A stretch of 28,708 nucleotides of DNA from an uncultured Collinsella sp. (GCA_902470915.1 CABRIB010000015.1:1-28708); one strand, 5' to 3'. Shown: positions 16,052-24,079, counted from the stretch's first letter. Notes: a model not told the origin generated them from the letters alone. Made by a program: numbers and translations.

Positions 16052-17127
16052 TAGAGGTCTCCTCCCTTAAACGGCAAACCCTGCTCGGCCGCCCGCAGTA
16101 TGCGCTCATCGATTTGGGAACGCACGATATCGTTGGTGGCGACCCAGGCGGCAAAGCTGGCGTTGTCGGGAGCGCCCAGGCCCTCCTGCAGTACCGGCGT
16201 CGCCTCGGACAGCGCAAGGACAAGCTCGTCGGTGGAGCCCACGCCCACGTTGACGCGGGCATAGACGCCATCGGGAAACTCGGTTTGGAAGTAGAGTGCC
16301 TCGGCTGCGTGCGGACACGAGCGCGCAAGGATGCGCAAGTAGTGCTCGGCGCCCTCGTAGTCCAGCTCGCGCCAGGCAGCGCTCATCAGCGCGATGAGCG
16401 TCCACGGGTCCAAGTCGCGCTCTGCATCCTTGGGACGGCGGCGCAGCGGGGTATTCGCGAGGTACGGCACGGAGTGTGCGGAGCGAAAGCGCTTGAGCTC
16501 CTCGGCGGGGTATTCGAGCTTTGCCATGGCGAGCATCGCGGTGTGGCGGACACCAGCGGGGTCGTTGGGCGCAAAGTCCAGGCTGCGGTTTGCGGTTTCG
16601 AGCGACATGCGGTAGCGTCCGCTAATGAGGGCGCGCGATGCCAAGGCGGCAAGCCAGCGCAGATAGGGGCGGCGCGTAAGGTCGCCTGCGGCCTCGCGCT
16701 CGTAGGGGTCCTGCGCCGAGGCGATCTTGAGCGCCAGATCGTGCTCCACCTCGTCGCACTTGGACACCAGGTACTGCACGTATTCCTCGTTGGAGTTGGC
16801 GGTGAGTGCCGTCAGCATGCGCTGGGCATCCCAGTTGGCCGGATCGAGTGCGGCCGCCTCGCGGAGCATGTTCTCGGCAGCTGCCTCTTCCTGCTCTGCC
16901 TGGGCATCGTCGGGGATAAAGGGAATGCGGTAGTCGACGGCCTCGACCACCTTGGCAATCAGATGCCCGGCGCGGTCGCGGTCGTGCACGATGAGCGGTG
17001 CGGGGTTGCGGGTGAATTGCTCCATCAGACGCTCTACGGCGGCAGCGTCGGTGAGCGGGATATTGTCGCGGCGCAAGGCCTCAAGAACGAGGCGATGGCA
17101 ATCCTCTTGAATGGGATCGAATGCCAT
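16051..17127 (-). CDS. hypothetical helical (TPR-like) protein, first of a pair
   Basis: This 358-residue product is of unknown function. It starts at ATG 17127 after AAAGGAGG. The middle reads like tandem helix-turn-helix repeats: LREAAALDPANWDAQRMLTAL, then SLETANRSLDFAPNDPAGVRHTAMLAMAKLEYPAEEL, then YEGAEHYLRILARSCPHAAEALYF. These have the alanine and proline spacing expected of TPR units at roughly 90-260. No catalytic motif, signal peptide or membrane helix is visible. It resembles the downstream partner in general layout (acidic, helical, similar length), so the pair could be ancient paralogues. Likely the first gene of a three-gene unit with murT-gatD. Confidence 0.75.
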   Translation of the reverse strand: MAFDPIQEDCHRLVLEALRRDNIPLTDAAAVERLMEQFTRNPAPLIVHDRDRAGHLIAKVVEAVDYRIPFIPDDAQAEQEEAAAENMLREAAALDPANWDAQRMLTALTANSNEEYVQYLVSKCDEVEHDLALKIASAQDPYEREAAGDLTRRPYLRWLAALASRALISGRYRMSLETANRSLDFAPNDPAGVRHTAMLAMAKLEYPAEELKRFRSAHSVPYLANTPLRRRPKDAERDLDPWTLIALMSAAWRELDYEGAEHYLRILARSCPHAAEALYFQTEFPDGVYARVNVGVGSTDELVLALSEATPVLQEGLGAPDNASFAAWVATNDIVRSQIDERILRAAEQGLPFKGGDL

Positions 17128-17627
17128 GGGGCCTCCTTTGCTGCGGTTAGGGTTCAGATGTTTCTATATAAGGTTCTAGTTTACCCGCATGTGGCACACC
17201 GGGGGTGCCGCACTTGGACTTGCACCTTTGCACCACGAAGTCGGATGTCGCACAAATGTCGGCACCATGGACGGCCGAGTGGTATCACGGTGCCGCAAAC
17301 GGTCGATTTTTGGCGGCGAACGGTGCATATTTTGGAAGGGCACCGTCCTGCCCGGGATATGTAGTCAACCTTGATAAAACGTTTGCCCAGCTTGGGAGTA
17401 TGAATGCCGCACAAGGGTCTTCAGGGATAGAAAAAACGTTTCATCATTGGCGGCTTTAGGTGAATAACTGACCAACCAGAACGGTAAAATAATGTTTGTC
17501 TGAGCGTTGAGACGTTTAGACATCGCGCATTGTCATCGCCGGCAACGCGCAAAACGGTCCTAACGGAGCCAATTGGGTGCTCCGTTATATACGCAAGTCT
17601 AAGAGGGGCTTGTTTAGGAGGCACAGT
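17128..17627. promoter_or_regulatory. 500-bp divergent intergenic region ahead of the iron-dependent dehydrogenase
   Basis: I see no gene. Two copies of the palindrome-centred AAAACGTTT (17376-17384 and 17433-17441) look like LacI-family operator cores. A perfect 9-bp hairpin TAACGGAGC/GCTCCGTTA (17561-17569, 17579-17587) lies about 30 bp before the TTAGGAGG ribosome-binding site. TAAAAT at 17485-17490 could be a -10 box, but it has no convincing -35 partner. Confidence 0.5.
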
Positions 17628-18851
17628 ATGGGACGTTTTACCAATCCTCGCGATCTGTACTTTGGTGAGGGCGCTCGCCACGAGGTGAAGAACCTCAAGG
17701 GCAAGAAGGCCATCATCGTTTCTGGCGGCAGCTCTATGCGCCGCGGCGGGTTCCTGCAGGACGTCGAGAACGACCTTAAGGAAGGCGGTTTCGAGGTCAA
17801 GCTGTTCGAGGGCGTCGAGTCCGACCCGTCCATCGAGACGGTCATGAAGGGCGCCGAGGCCATGCGCGAGTTCGAGCCCGACTGGATTATCGCCATCGGT
17901 GGCGGCTCGCCCATCGATGCCGCTAAGGCCATGTGGGTCTTCTACGAGTATCCCGAGGAGTCCTTCGATAACATCATCCAGCCGTTCAGCTTCCCCGAGC
18001 TGCGTCAGAAGGCTCATTTCTGCGCCATCTCCTCTACCTCCGGCACCGCTACCGAGGTCACCGCGTTCTCCGTCATTACCGACTACGCCAAGGGCATCAA
18101 GTACCCGCTGGCCGACTTCAACATCACCCCTGATGTCGCCATCGTCGACCCCGAGCTCACCTACACCATGCCCGCCAAGCTGTGCGCTCACACCGGCATG
18201 GATGCTCTGACCCACTGCATGGAGGCCTACGTTTCCACCTGCGCCTCTATGTTCACCGACGCCAACGCTCTGCACGGCATCCGCGAGATCGTCGAGTGGC
18301 TGCCCAAGTCCTATGCTGGCGACCATGAGGCTCGTCAGCACATGCACGAGGCTCAGTGCATCGCCGGTATCGCCTTCTCCTCGGGCCTGCTCGGCATCGT
18401 TCACTCCATGGCTCACAAGACCGGTGCTGCCTTCGAGAATGGCCACATCATCCACGGTGCCGCTAACGCCATGTACCTGGGCAAGGTCATCCAGTGGAAC
18501 TCCAAGGATCCCCGTGCTGCCGAGCGTTACGCTTACGTGGCCAAGGAGATCCTGCACCTTCCCGGCGAGACCAACGAGGAGCTCATCGCTGCGCTCGTCC
18601 AGAAGATCCGCGACCTCAACGACCAGCTCAACATTCCGCAGTCCATCAAGGATTACGCGAATGGTGGCGTGAAGGTCGACGCCGAGAACCCGCAGATGGT
18701 TTCCGAGGAGGAGTTCCTCGCCAAGCTGCCCGAGATCGCCGCGAACGCCGAGCAGGACGCCTGCACGCCCGAGAACCCGCGTGAGACCAAGGCTGCCGAC
18801 TTCGAGAAGATCCTCAAGGCCTGCTACTACGACACCGATATCGATTTCTAA
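17628..18851 (+). CDS. iron-containing alcohol dehydrogenase
   Basis: The 407-residue protein belongs to the Fe-dependent (type III) alcohol dehydrogenase family. It has the nucleotide-binding GGGSPIDAAK (91-100) and the family's ISSTSGTATEVTAFSVI stretch (134-150). Metal ligands D192 and H196 lie in GMDALTHCMEA; H259 and H263 in HSMAH; H276 in HGAANA. ATG 17628 follows TTAGGAGG. It should interconvert an aldehyde and an alcohol with NAD(P)H, acting in fermentation; butanol/ethanol-type or lactaldehyde-type substrates cannot be told apart by eye. The stretch between H259 and H276 is 3 residues longer than in FucO. Strong RBS and biased codons suggest high expression. It is followed by a terminator and then gldA. 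Confidence 0.93.
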   Translation: MGRFTNPRDLYFGEGARHEVKNLKGKKAIIVSGGSSMRRGGFLQDVENDLKEGGFEVKLFEGVESDPSIETVMKGAEAMREFEPDWIIAIGGGSPIDAAKAMWVFYEYPEESFDNIIQPFSFPELRQKAHFCAISSTSGTATEVTAFSVITDYAKGIKYPLADFNITPDVAIVDPELTYTMPAKLCAHTGMDALTHCMEAYVSTCASMFTDANALHGIREIVEWLPKSYAGDHEARQHMHEAQCIAGIAFSSGLLGIVHSMAHKTGAAFENGHIIHGAANAMYLGKVIQWNSKDPRAAERYAYVAKEILHLPGETNEELIAALVQKIRDLNDQLNIPQSIKDYANGGVKVDAENPQMVSEEEFLAKLPEIAANAEQDACTPENPRETKAADFEKILKACYYDTDIDF

Positions 18852-18872
18852 TCGACTCTTGTTATCGTAACG

Positions 18873-18913
18873 AGGGGCTCCGCACGTATCTGTACGGAGC
18901 CCCTTTCTTTTTT
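18873..18913 (+). terminator. terminator between the iron ADH gene and gldA
   Basis: A perfect 10-bp stem AGGGGCTCCG/CGGAGCCCCT (18873-18882, 18895-18904) is followed by TTCTTTTTTT. The T-run ends only about 16 bases before the gldA start codon, so any gldA transcription from upstream must pass through it. Confidence 0.9.
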
Positions 18914-18929
18914 AGAGAATGGGATAGTT

Positions 18930-20030
18930 ATGGCTGCAATTTTCAATAGCCCCAGCAAGTACATCCAGGGTCCGGACGAGCTCGCCAAGCTCGGCTCCTA
19001 TGTCGAGCCGCTCGGCGCTAAGGCCCTCGTCATCGTGACGCCTTCGGGCAAGAAGCGCGTCGGTGCCAAGATCGAGGGCGGCTTTGCCGAGGCTAAGGCC
19101 GAGCTGCTATTTGAGGACTTTAACGGCGAGTGCTCCAAGGGCGAGGTCGATCGCCTGGTTGCGCTCGCTCGCGACAACGGTTGCGACATCATCGTCGGCG
19201 TCGGTGGCGGCAAGATCCTCGACACCGCCAAGGCCGTCGCCTATTACCTGGAGTCCCCGGTTATCATTTGCCCCACCATTGCTTCGACCGATGCACCGTG
19301 CTCGGCACTTTCGGTGCTCTACACCGATGACGGCCAGTTCGATAAATATCTCTTCCTTAAGGCAAACCCCAACATTGTCCTGATGGATACGACGGTTATC
19401 GCGGCGAGCCCGGTGCGCCTGACGGTTTCCGGTATGGGCGATGCGCTCGCAACCTACTTTGAGGCCCAGGCGACGCATGATGCCGACGGTGGCACTTGCG
19501 CCGGCGGCAAGGGCGGAATGGCCGGCCTGGCGCTCGCCAAGCTCTGCTACGAGACGCTTATGGCCGATGGCGTCAAGGCCAAGGTCGCACTGGAGAAGGG
19601 TGCGCTGACGCCTGCTGTCGAGCATATCATCGAGGCCAATACGCTGCTTTCGGGCATTGGCTTTGAGAGCTCGGGCCTTGCTGCTGCTCATGCCATCCAC
19701 AATGGCCTGACGATGCTGCCCGAGTGCCACGGCATGTATCACGGCGAGAAGGTCGCCTTTGGCACCATCGTCCAGCTGGTACTCGAGGATGCCCCGACTG
19801 AGAAGCTCGAGGAAGTCTTGGGCTTCTGCATTGAGCTGGGCCTGCCGGTCACGATGAAGGAACTTGGCGTTGCTGAGCTTACGCGCGAGCAGGCCATGAT
19901 TGTTGCCGAGGCCGCGTGCGCGCCCGATGACACCATGTGCAACATGCCGTTTGAGGTGACGCCTGAGATGGTCGCCAACGCCATCCTGGGTGCCGACGCA
20001 CTGGGTCATTACTACCTTATGGATGAGTAA
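18930..20030 (+). CDS. gldA: glycerol dehydrogenase
   Basis: The 366-residue length and sequence match zinc-dependent GldA, which oxidises glycerol to dihydroxyacetone with NAD+ (or the reverse). NAD-binding GVGGGKILDTAKAVAYY is at 90-106, followed by CPTIASTDAPCSALSVLYTDDG. D171 in SGMGDALATYFEA is a metal ligand. Histidines in AAAHAIHNGLT and in MYHGEKVAFGT complete the zinc site. ATG 18930 has only a weak RBS (GAGAATGGGAT) and sits directly behind the terminator of the upstream gene. A shortened paralogue follows at 20144. Context suggests redox balancing on C3 or polyol substrates. Confidence 0.95.
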   Translation: MAAIFNSPSKYIQGPDELAKLGSYVEPLGAKALVIVTPSGKKRVGAKIEGGFAEAKAELLFEDFNGECSKGEVDRLVALARDNGCDIIVGVGGGKILDTAKAVAYYLESPVIICPTIASTDAPCSALSVLYTDDGQFDKYLFLKANPNIVLMDTTVIAASPVRLTVSGMGDALATYFEAQATHDADGGTCAGGKGGMAGLALAKLCYETLMADGVKAKVALEKGALTPAVEHIIEANTLLSGIGFESSGLAAAHAIHNGLTMLPECHGMYHGEKVAFGTIVQLVLEDAPTEKLEEVLGFCIELGLPVTMKELGVAELTREQAMIVAEAACAPDDTMCNMPFEVTPEMVANAILGADALGHYYLMDE

Positions 20031-20044
20031 ACTAAGGTAAGGAA

Positions 20045-20078
20045 GGGGCAAAGCCGACAGATGGCTTTGCCCCTTTTT
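20045..20078 (+). terminator. terminator of gldA
   Basis: A perfect 11-bp stem GGGGCAAAGCC/GGCTTTGCCCC (20045-20055, 20063-20073) is followed by TTTTT, 14 bp after the stop codon. Confidence 0.94.
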
Positions 20079-20083
20079 GCTAT

Positions 20084-20112
20084 GGTGCAAAGGGGTCAGG
20101 TTACTTTGCACC
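20084..20112. repeat. short palindromic repeat with GGGGTCAGGTTAC centre
   Basis: Arms GGTGCAAAG (20084-20092) and CTTTGCACC (20104-20112) are perfect inverted repeats around loop GGGTCAGGTTA. No T-run follows. The GGGGTCAGG centre resembles REP-like hairpins I recall near REP-associated (RAYT) transposases; no such transposase is in this window. Confidence 0.65.
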
Positions 20113-20143
20113 AATTGTTGTTGATGAAAGGGCGGATTCTCGT

Positions 20144-20650
20144 ATGGCGCTTCCCATGGTTTATGGCGGTCCCGGACGATATGTCCAGGGGCCAGGTGAG
20201 CTCTCGCGTCAGGGCAGGTATTTGTCATGGTTGGGCTGCGCTGCCTATGTCTTGTTTGACCAGGGCACCGAGGATCGGCTGTGCAAGCAGATCGTCGATG
20301 GATTTCTGGACGAAGACCTAAGTGAGCCGTTCTTTAAGATTTATGACGGTCCGTGTACGGAAGACGCCGTTGTCGAAATGGCTAAGGAAGCCCAGGCCGA
20401 GTATTGCGACATGGTGGTGGGTATTGGCGGCGGCAAGATGCTCGATATCGCCAAGGCCGTTGCGTTTTATGCCGAGTTGCCGTTGTGCGTATGCCCCACG
20501 GCGGCTTCGATGGACGGTCCGTGCAGCGAGATTTCCGATGCCGATCTGCAGGGTGTTGCAAATGCGGTCTTTAGAAACGAGCGCAATATGGCCAACGAGC
20601 AGGCCAAGGTGACCAAACAAAAACTCGTGCAGCTCATGTGCGAGGCATAG
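20144..20650 (+). pseudogene. internally deleted glycerol dehydrogenase paralogue
   Basis: The 168-residue frame aligns well with the first ~126 residues of the neighbouring GldA. Matches include YVQGPGELSRQG against YIQGPDELAKLG, VVGIGGGKMLDIAKAVAFYAELP against the NAD-binding stretch, and CPTAASMDGPCSEIS against CPTIASTDAPCSALS. After residue ~130 the sequence jumps to a 38-residue tail (SDADLQGVANAVF...) that resembles the extreme C-terminus of GldA. The central ~200 residues with the metal ligands are missing. An in-frame internal deletion explains this best. It cannot be an active dehydrogenase. It has a plausible RBS (AAAGGGCGG) and no stop codons, so a shortened product could still be made. 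Confidence 0.8.
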
Positions 20651-20801
20651 TTTGGCGCTTGATTGATCTTGTGCAATCGAGGCGGCGATAGGCCATGGGC
20701 TATTTGCCGCAAAGATGCTCCGCGTGTAATTTGCCCGAGGCGTGGGCCGATAGCGTATCATTATCTCTTGCTTGTTTGCACTGCTCAGGGAGGGGCCGCG
20801 C

Positions 20802-22055
20802 ATGGCGCAGGAACACGATCTGTTTGATGACATTATCGAGATCAGCAAGGGTTTCGACTTTCTTAAAAACCCGCTTGGCGGTGTGACCGATGCACTCGAT
20901 CCGTCGGCGCCGCAGTGGAATCCTGCCGACTACAAGGAGCGCCCGCGCGGCAACACCATCCCGTGTCTGACCTGCAAAAACGAAAAGAGCGGCTGCACCG
21001 CGTGCATGGACGTGTGCCCGGTCAACGCTATCGAGGTCGAGGAAGACGCCATCGAGATCCTCGACTCCTGTCGCAAGTGCGGTCTGTGCGCCGCTGTCTG
21101 TCCGACCGAGGCGATCATCTCGCCGCGCCTGGCGCCCAAAAACCTGTATGACGATATCGTCTCTGCTGCTACGAGCCACGAGACCGCCTACGTCACCTGC
21201 ACGCGCGCCCTCAAGCGCATGCCGCGCGAAAATGAGGTCGTTGTTGCCTGCGTGGGCGATATTACGGCAGAGACTTGGTTTTCGGTACTGGCCGACTATC
21301 CCAACGTGAGTGTGTACCTGCCGTTGGGCGTGTGCGATAAATGCCGCAACACCGGCGGTGAGGACATTCTGGGCGAGGCGATTGCGAAGGCCGAGGAGTG
21401 GTCTGGCACGGGTATGGGCCTGGAGGTCGACCCCAAGAGCCTCAAGTGCCATAAGCTTCGCGAGTACGAGCGCAAGGAGTACATGGAAAAGATTGCCCGC
21501 ACCACGGGCCTGACGGTGACCAAGCTCAACCCGGCGACTGCGGCACTGGCTTCGGTGACGCAGAAGTTGAAGGCCCACCGTCACCAGATCACGCAGCTCG
21601 AGCGCACACTCAACACCATGTGCGGCACCACGACGACCAAGCGTCGCCGTTCGCTCACGCACGGGCGCCAACTGGTGCTCTCGACGCTGCAGAACCATCC
21701 CGAGCTTGCCCAGAACATGCAGGTGAGCACGCCGGAATGCGATTTTGACAAGTGCACGTCGTGCGGCGAATGCGTCAACGTGTGCCCCACGTTTGCCTGC
21801 GATTTGGTGGGAAGCGGCCGCTTTGCGTTGGAGTCCACGTATTGCCTAGGTTGTGGAGCCTGCGTCAAGGTGTGCCCCGAGCATGCGCTCAAGCTGGTCG
21901 AGCACGATGCGTCCAATCTGGTCGTTGTCGACCCCGAGGCCGAGGAAAAGGCCGCTCAGAAGGCCAAGGCCCACGAGGAGGCCGAGAAGGTCAAGGCCGA
22001 GGCAAAGGAAAAGCTCAACAAGATGCTCGACCAAGTGGAAAAGCTCGCGGACTAG
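20802..22055 (+). CDS. ferredoxin-like protein with four Cys-rich 4Fe-4S motifs
   Basis: The chosen start ATG 20802 follows GGGAGGGG; it gives 417 residues. Two N-terminal cysteine motifs (C55-x2-C58-x6-C65-x2-C68-x3-C72-P and C90-x2-C93-x2-C96-x3-C100-P) form a 2[4Fe-4S] ferredoxin domain. A second pair at C318/321/324/328 and C348/351/354/358 forms another. The central ~130-300 domain is not recognised. It holds further cysteines (C133, C150, C178, C181) in CVGDITAETW and GVCDKC contexts, a layout vaguely like electron-bifurcation or polyferredoxin adaptors. The C-terminal ~40 residues are a highly charged coiled coil (EEKAAQKAKAHEEAEKVKAE). No signal peptide or membrane helix is seen, so it is probably a cytoplasmic electron carrier. 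The partner is unknown; adjacent dehydrogenases are NAD-dependent and give no direct clue. Confidence 0.85.
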   Translation: MAQEHDLFDDIIEISKGFDFLKNPLGGVTDALDPSAPQWNPADYKERPRGNTIPCLTCKNEKSGCTACMDVCPVNAIEVEEDAIEILDSCRKCGLCAAVCPTEAIISPRLAPKNLYDDIVSAATSHETAYVTCTRALKRMPRENEVVVACVGDITAETWFSVLADYPNVSVYLPLGVCDKCRNTGGEDILGEAIAKAEEWSGTGMGLEVDPKSLKCHKLREYERKEYMEKIARTTGLTVTKLNPATAALASVTQKLKAHRHQITQLERTLNTMCGTTTTKRRRSLTHGRQLVLSTLQNHPELAQNMQVSTPECDFDKCTSCGECVNVCPTFACDLVGSGRFALESTYCLGCGACVKVCPEHALKLVEHDASNLVVVDPEAEEKAAQKAKAHEEAEKVKAEAKEKLNKMLDQVEKLAD

Positions 22056-22104
22056 CTAAACGAGCGTAAATGATGACCGGTGCGACAGGTACTGCCCCGC
22101 CGGC

Positions 22105-22177
22105 CAAAAAAGTTGCGGTGGAATAGTTCCTGTCTTGCCCTTAAGCTGGCCATTCTAGGAACTATTCCACCGCAACT
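22105..22177 (-). terminator. terminator of the GntR regulator: perfect 21-bp inverted repeat
   Basis: Arms 22111-22131 (AGTTGCGGTGGAATAGTTCCT) and 22157-22177 are exact reverse complements around a 25-base loop. On the minus strand the structure is followed by TTTTT and starts 9 bp after the regulator stop codon. The stem is much longer than a normal terminator, and on the minus strand GACAGG lies at the loop/3'-arm junction. Confidence 0.85.
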
Positions 22178-22186
22178 AATAGATGG

Positions 22187-22942
22187 TTAGTTCATACTGC
22201 TTTGGTGGCCGGTTCGACCGGTACCGTTGCGCGTCACGGTTTCATGGAGCAAAAAGAACCCGGGAACCTGTTTGGTCTCGGTGTATTCCATAAGGATGCC
22301 GTCGGCGTTGTAGGTCTGTCCGCGTACAACGGCGAGTGCGTTAAAGTCGTCGAGATCGAGCACGCGTGCATCCTCGGGCGTGGGATGTTCAATCGTTACA
22401 TCGCGTTTGCCCGTGGCAATCTGAATGCCAAGGCCTTCTTCGAGGTAACGATAGATCGAGTCGTTGACAATCTCGGGTGTCAGCCCCGGTACCTGTGAGC
22501 TTAGGTAATAGGAGTCGTCGGAGCACACGGCCCGTCCGTCTGCATAGCGGATGCGTTTGGCACGCGTGAGCTCACAGCCTTCGGGAAACCCGGTAATCTT
22601 GGAGAGCGCCTTGTTACAGACGAGGAGCTCAAAGACAGTGGTAACCGTTTTGAGCTCAAAGCCTCGGCTGGCTGCGATTTCCTTAAAGGTTTCGAGTCCG
22701 CCGCCGCCACGACTCGTCTCGTCACTGATGTTGCGAATGACGCGCATGCCTTTGCCTTGCTGGGGGAGCACGTAACCATCTGCCGCAAGCATCGAGATGG
22801 CGCGACGGACCGTCATACGCGAACAGTCAAACAGCTGCGTGAGCTCAGTCTCCGAAGGCAGATAACTCTGATAGGCGTATGTGCCGTCGTCAATCGACTG
22901 CTTCACGTTGTCATAAATAGTTTGGAAGATGGCTCGCGCCAT
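22187..22942 (-). CDS. GntR/HutC-family (UTRA) transcriptional regulator
   Basis: The 251-residue protein has an N-terminal winged helix-turn-helix (residues ~5-70: YQSYLPSETELTQLFDCSRMTVRRAISMLAADGYV, then the QQGKGMRV wing) and a C-terminal UTRA ligand-binding domain (~95-240, with GCELTRAKRIRYADG and YRYLEEGLGIQI). HutC-type members such as TreR, NagR and DasR usually sense phosphorylated sugars and repress PTS genes. Here it lies downstream of a dehydrogenase gene and divergent from an alpha-glucoside PTS operon, so that operon is the likely target. Operator-like sites at 24080-24245 have the GTCTAGAC-type core known for this subfamily. ATG 22942 follows GGAGACC. Ligand is inferred to be a 6-phospho-alpha-glucoside or glucose-6-phosphate. 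Confidence 0.92.
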   Translation of the reverse strand: MARAIFQTIYDNVKQSIDDGTYAYQSYLPSETELTQLFDCSRMTVRRAISMLAADGYVLPQQGKGMRVIRNISDETSRGGGGLETFKEIAASRGFELKTVTTVFELLVCNKALSKITGFPEGCELTRAKRIRYADGRAVCSDDSYYLSSQVPGLTPEIVNDSIYRYLEEGLGIQIATGKRDVTIEHPTPEDARVLDLDDFNALAVVRGQTYNADGILMEYTETKQVPGFFLLHETVTRNGTGRTGHQSSMN

Positions 22943-22963
22943 GACGGTCTCCTAGAGCTGAGT

Positions 22964-22993
22964 GCGCGAGCGGTGGATGAGGACCGCTCGCGC
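22964..22993 (-). other. intercistronic hairpin between the dehydrogenase and regulator genes
   Basis: A perfect 11-bp stem GCGCGAGCGGT/ACCGCTCGCGC (22964-22974, 22983-22993) with an 8-base loop lies just ahead of the regulator RBS. No T-run follows, so mRNA processing, stability control or partial attenuation is more likely than termination. Confidence 0.7.
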
Positions 22994-23007
22994 AGGTGTC
23001 GATCGAT

Positions 23008-24033
23008 TTACTTGCTGGGGTCGATTATATATTTACCCATGGCACGCAGAGCTGGGTCTGACAGGATGGCGCCGAGCTCGTCGAGGGAAGCCACCTTGGC
23101 GACCATCGAGGATACGTCGAGCCTGCCAGAGTCGATGAGCTCGAGCGCGCGACGCTGCGTATAAGGGTTGATGTAGGACGAGGTAAGCACAAGCTCCTTC
23201 TGGAAGACCTCGAAGGGCTTGACGGTGATTGTCTCATCGGGCTTGGTGAGGCCGAACATCATGACCGTAGCCTTGTGGCCGGCGATCTGGATGGCCTGCT
23301 CGATGGTGACGGGCTTGCCAACACACTCGATAACGACATCGACGTTGCCGACGCCCTCCTGCTTCAGGCGGGCCGGGACGTCCTCGTGGATGGAATCAAT
23401 TGCCAGGTCGGCGCCGAGTTTGAGCGCAACCTCGCGCTTGCCTTCGACGGGCTCGAGCAAGACAACCTTGGTGGCGCCGGCGTTTTTAGCAAGCTGCATC
23501 ATGAGCAGACCGATCATGCCACCGCCGATAACGACAACTGTGCTGCCGGGCTTGATGTTGCACATATCGATGCCGTGCAGGCAGCAGGCGACGGGCTCGG
23601 TCATGGCGCCCTGCTCGAAGCTGGTGTGATCGCCCAACTTGTAGACTTGCTGCATATCGACGGAGCAGTACTCGGCAAAGCCGCCGTTAACGGTGGTGCC
23701 GTAACCGGTCATATGCTCGCAGTAGTGGTTGATTCCGTCGCGGCAGGGTTCGCAGCAGCCGCAGGGATGGTTTGGGTCGATGCACACGCGATCGCCCGGT
23801 TTAAAGCCAGCGACGTCGCTGCCCACGGCCTCGACAACGCCCGCAAACTCATGACCAAGGATCGTGGGCGGGGTAACGTCGGCTGCACCCTTGTCGCCTT
23901 CATAGATATGAACGTCGGTACCGCAGACGCCGCAAGCTTTGACGTTGATCAGAACGTCGCGCCTGCCCACGGCCGGCTTTGCCGATTCCTCGACTCTGAG
24001 GTCGTGCTTTCCATAGAAGACCGCGCTTTTCAT
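23008..24033 (-). CDS. zinc-dependent medium-chain (polyol/alcohol) dehydrogenase
   Basis: The 341-residue protein is an MDR family dehydrogenase. Catalytic zinc residues are C37 (CGVCGTD), H61-E62 (GHEF) and E146 (TEPVAC). The structural zinc site is C91/C94/C97/C105. The NAD-binding GGGMIG is at 170-175. It most resembles sorbitol/L-iditol and threonine 2-dehydrogenases, which oxidise a secondary alcohol next to a primary one. ATG 24033 follows AAGGAG. It is first in a minus-strand operon with the GntR regulator and divergent from the alpha-glucoside PTS genes, so a polyol or sugar alcohol released from the imported glucoside is a reasonable substrate; threonine cannot be excluded. Confidence 0.9.
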   Translation of the reverse strand: MKSAVFYGKHDLRVEESAKPAVGRRDVLINVKACGVCGTDVHIYEGDKGAADVTPPTILGHEFAGVVEAVGSDVAGFKPGDRVCIDPNHPCGCCEPCRDGINHYCEHMTGYGTTVNGGFAEYCSVDMQQVYKLGDHTSFEQGAMTEPVACCLHGIDMCNIKPGSTVVVIGGGMIGLLMMQLAKNAGATKVVLLEPVEGKREVALKLGADLAIDSIHEDVPARLKQEGVGNVDVVIECVGKPVTIEQAIQIAGHKATVMMFGLTKPDETITVKPFEVFQKELVLTSSYINPYTQRRALELIDSGRLDVSSMVAKVASLDELGAILSDPALRAMGKYIIDPSK

Positions 24034-24079
24034 GGTGACTCCTTAACGTGGCGGTGAATGTTGTAATGAAGTATAGGTA

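Noticed and set aside
17421..18557. A 378-codon frame opposite the iron-dependent dehydrogenase
   Set aside because: Antisense shadow of a strongly codon-biased gene; no RBS and no recognisable domain.
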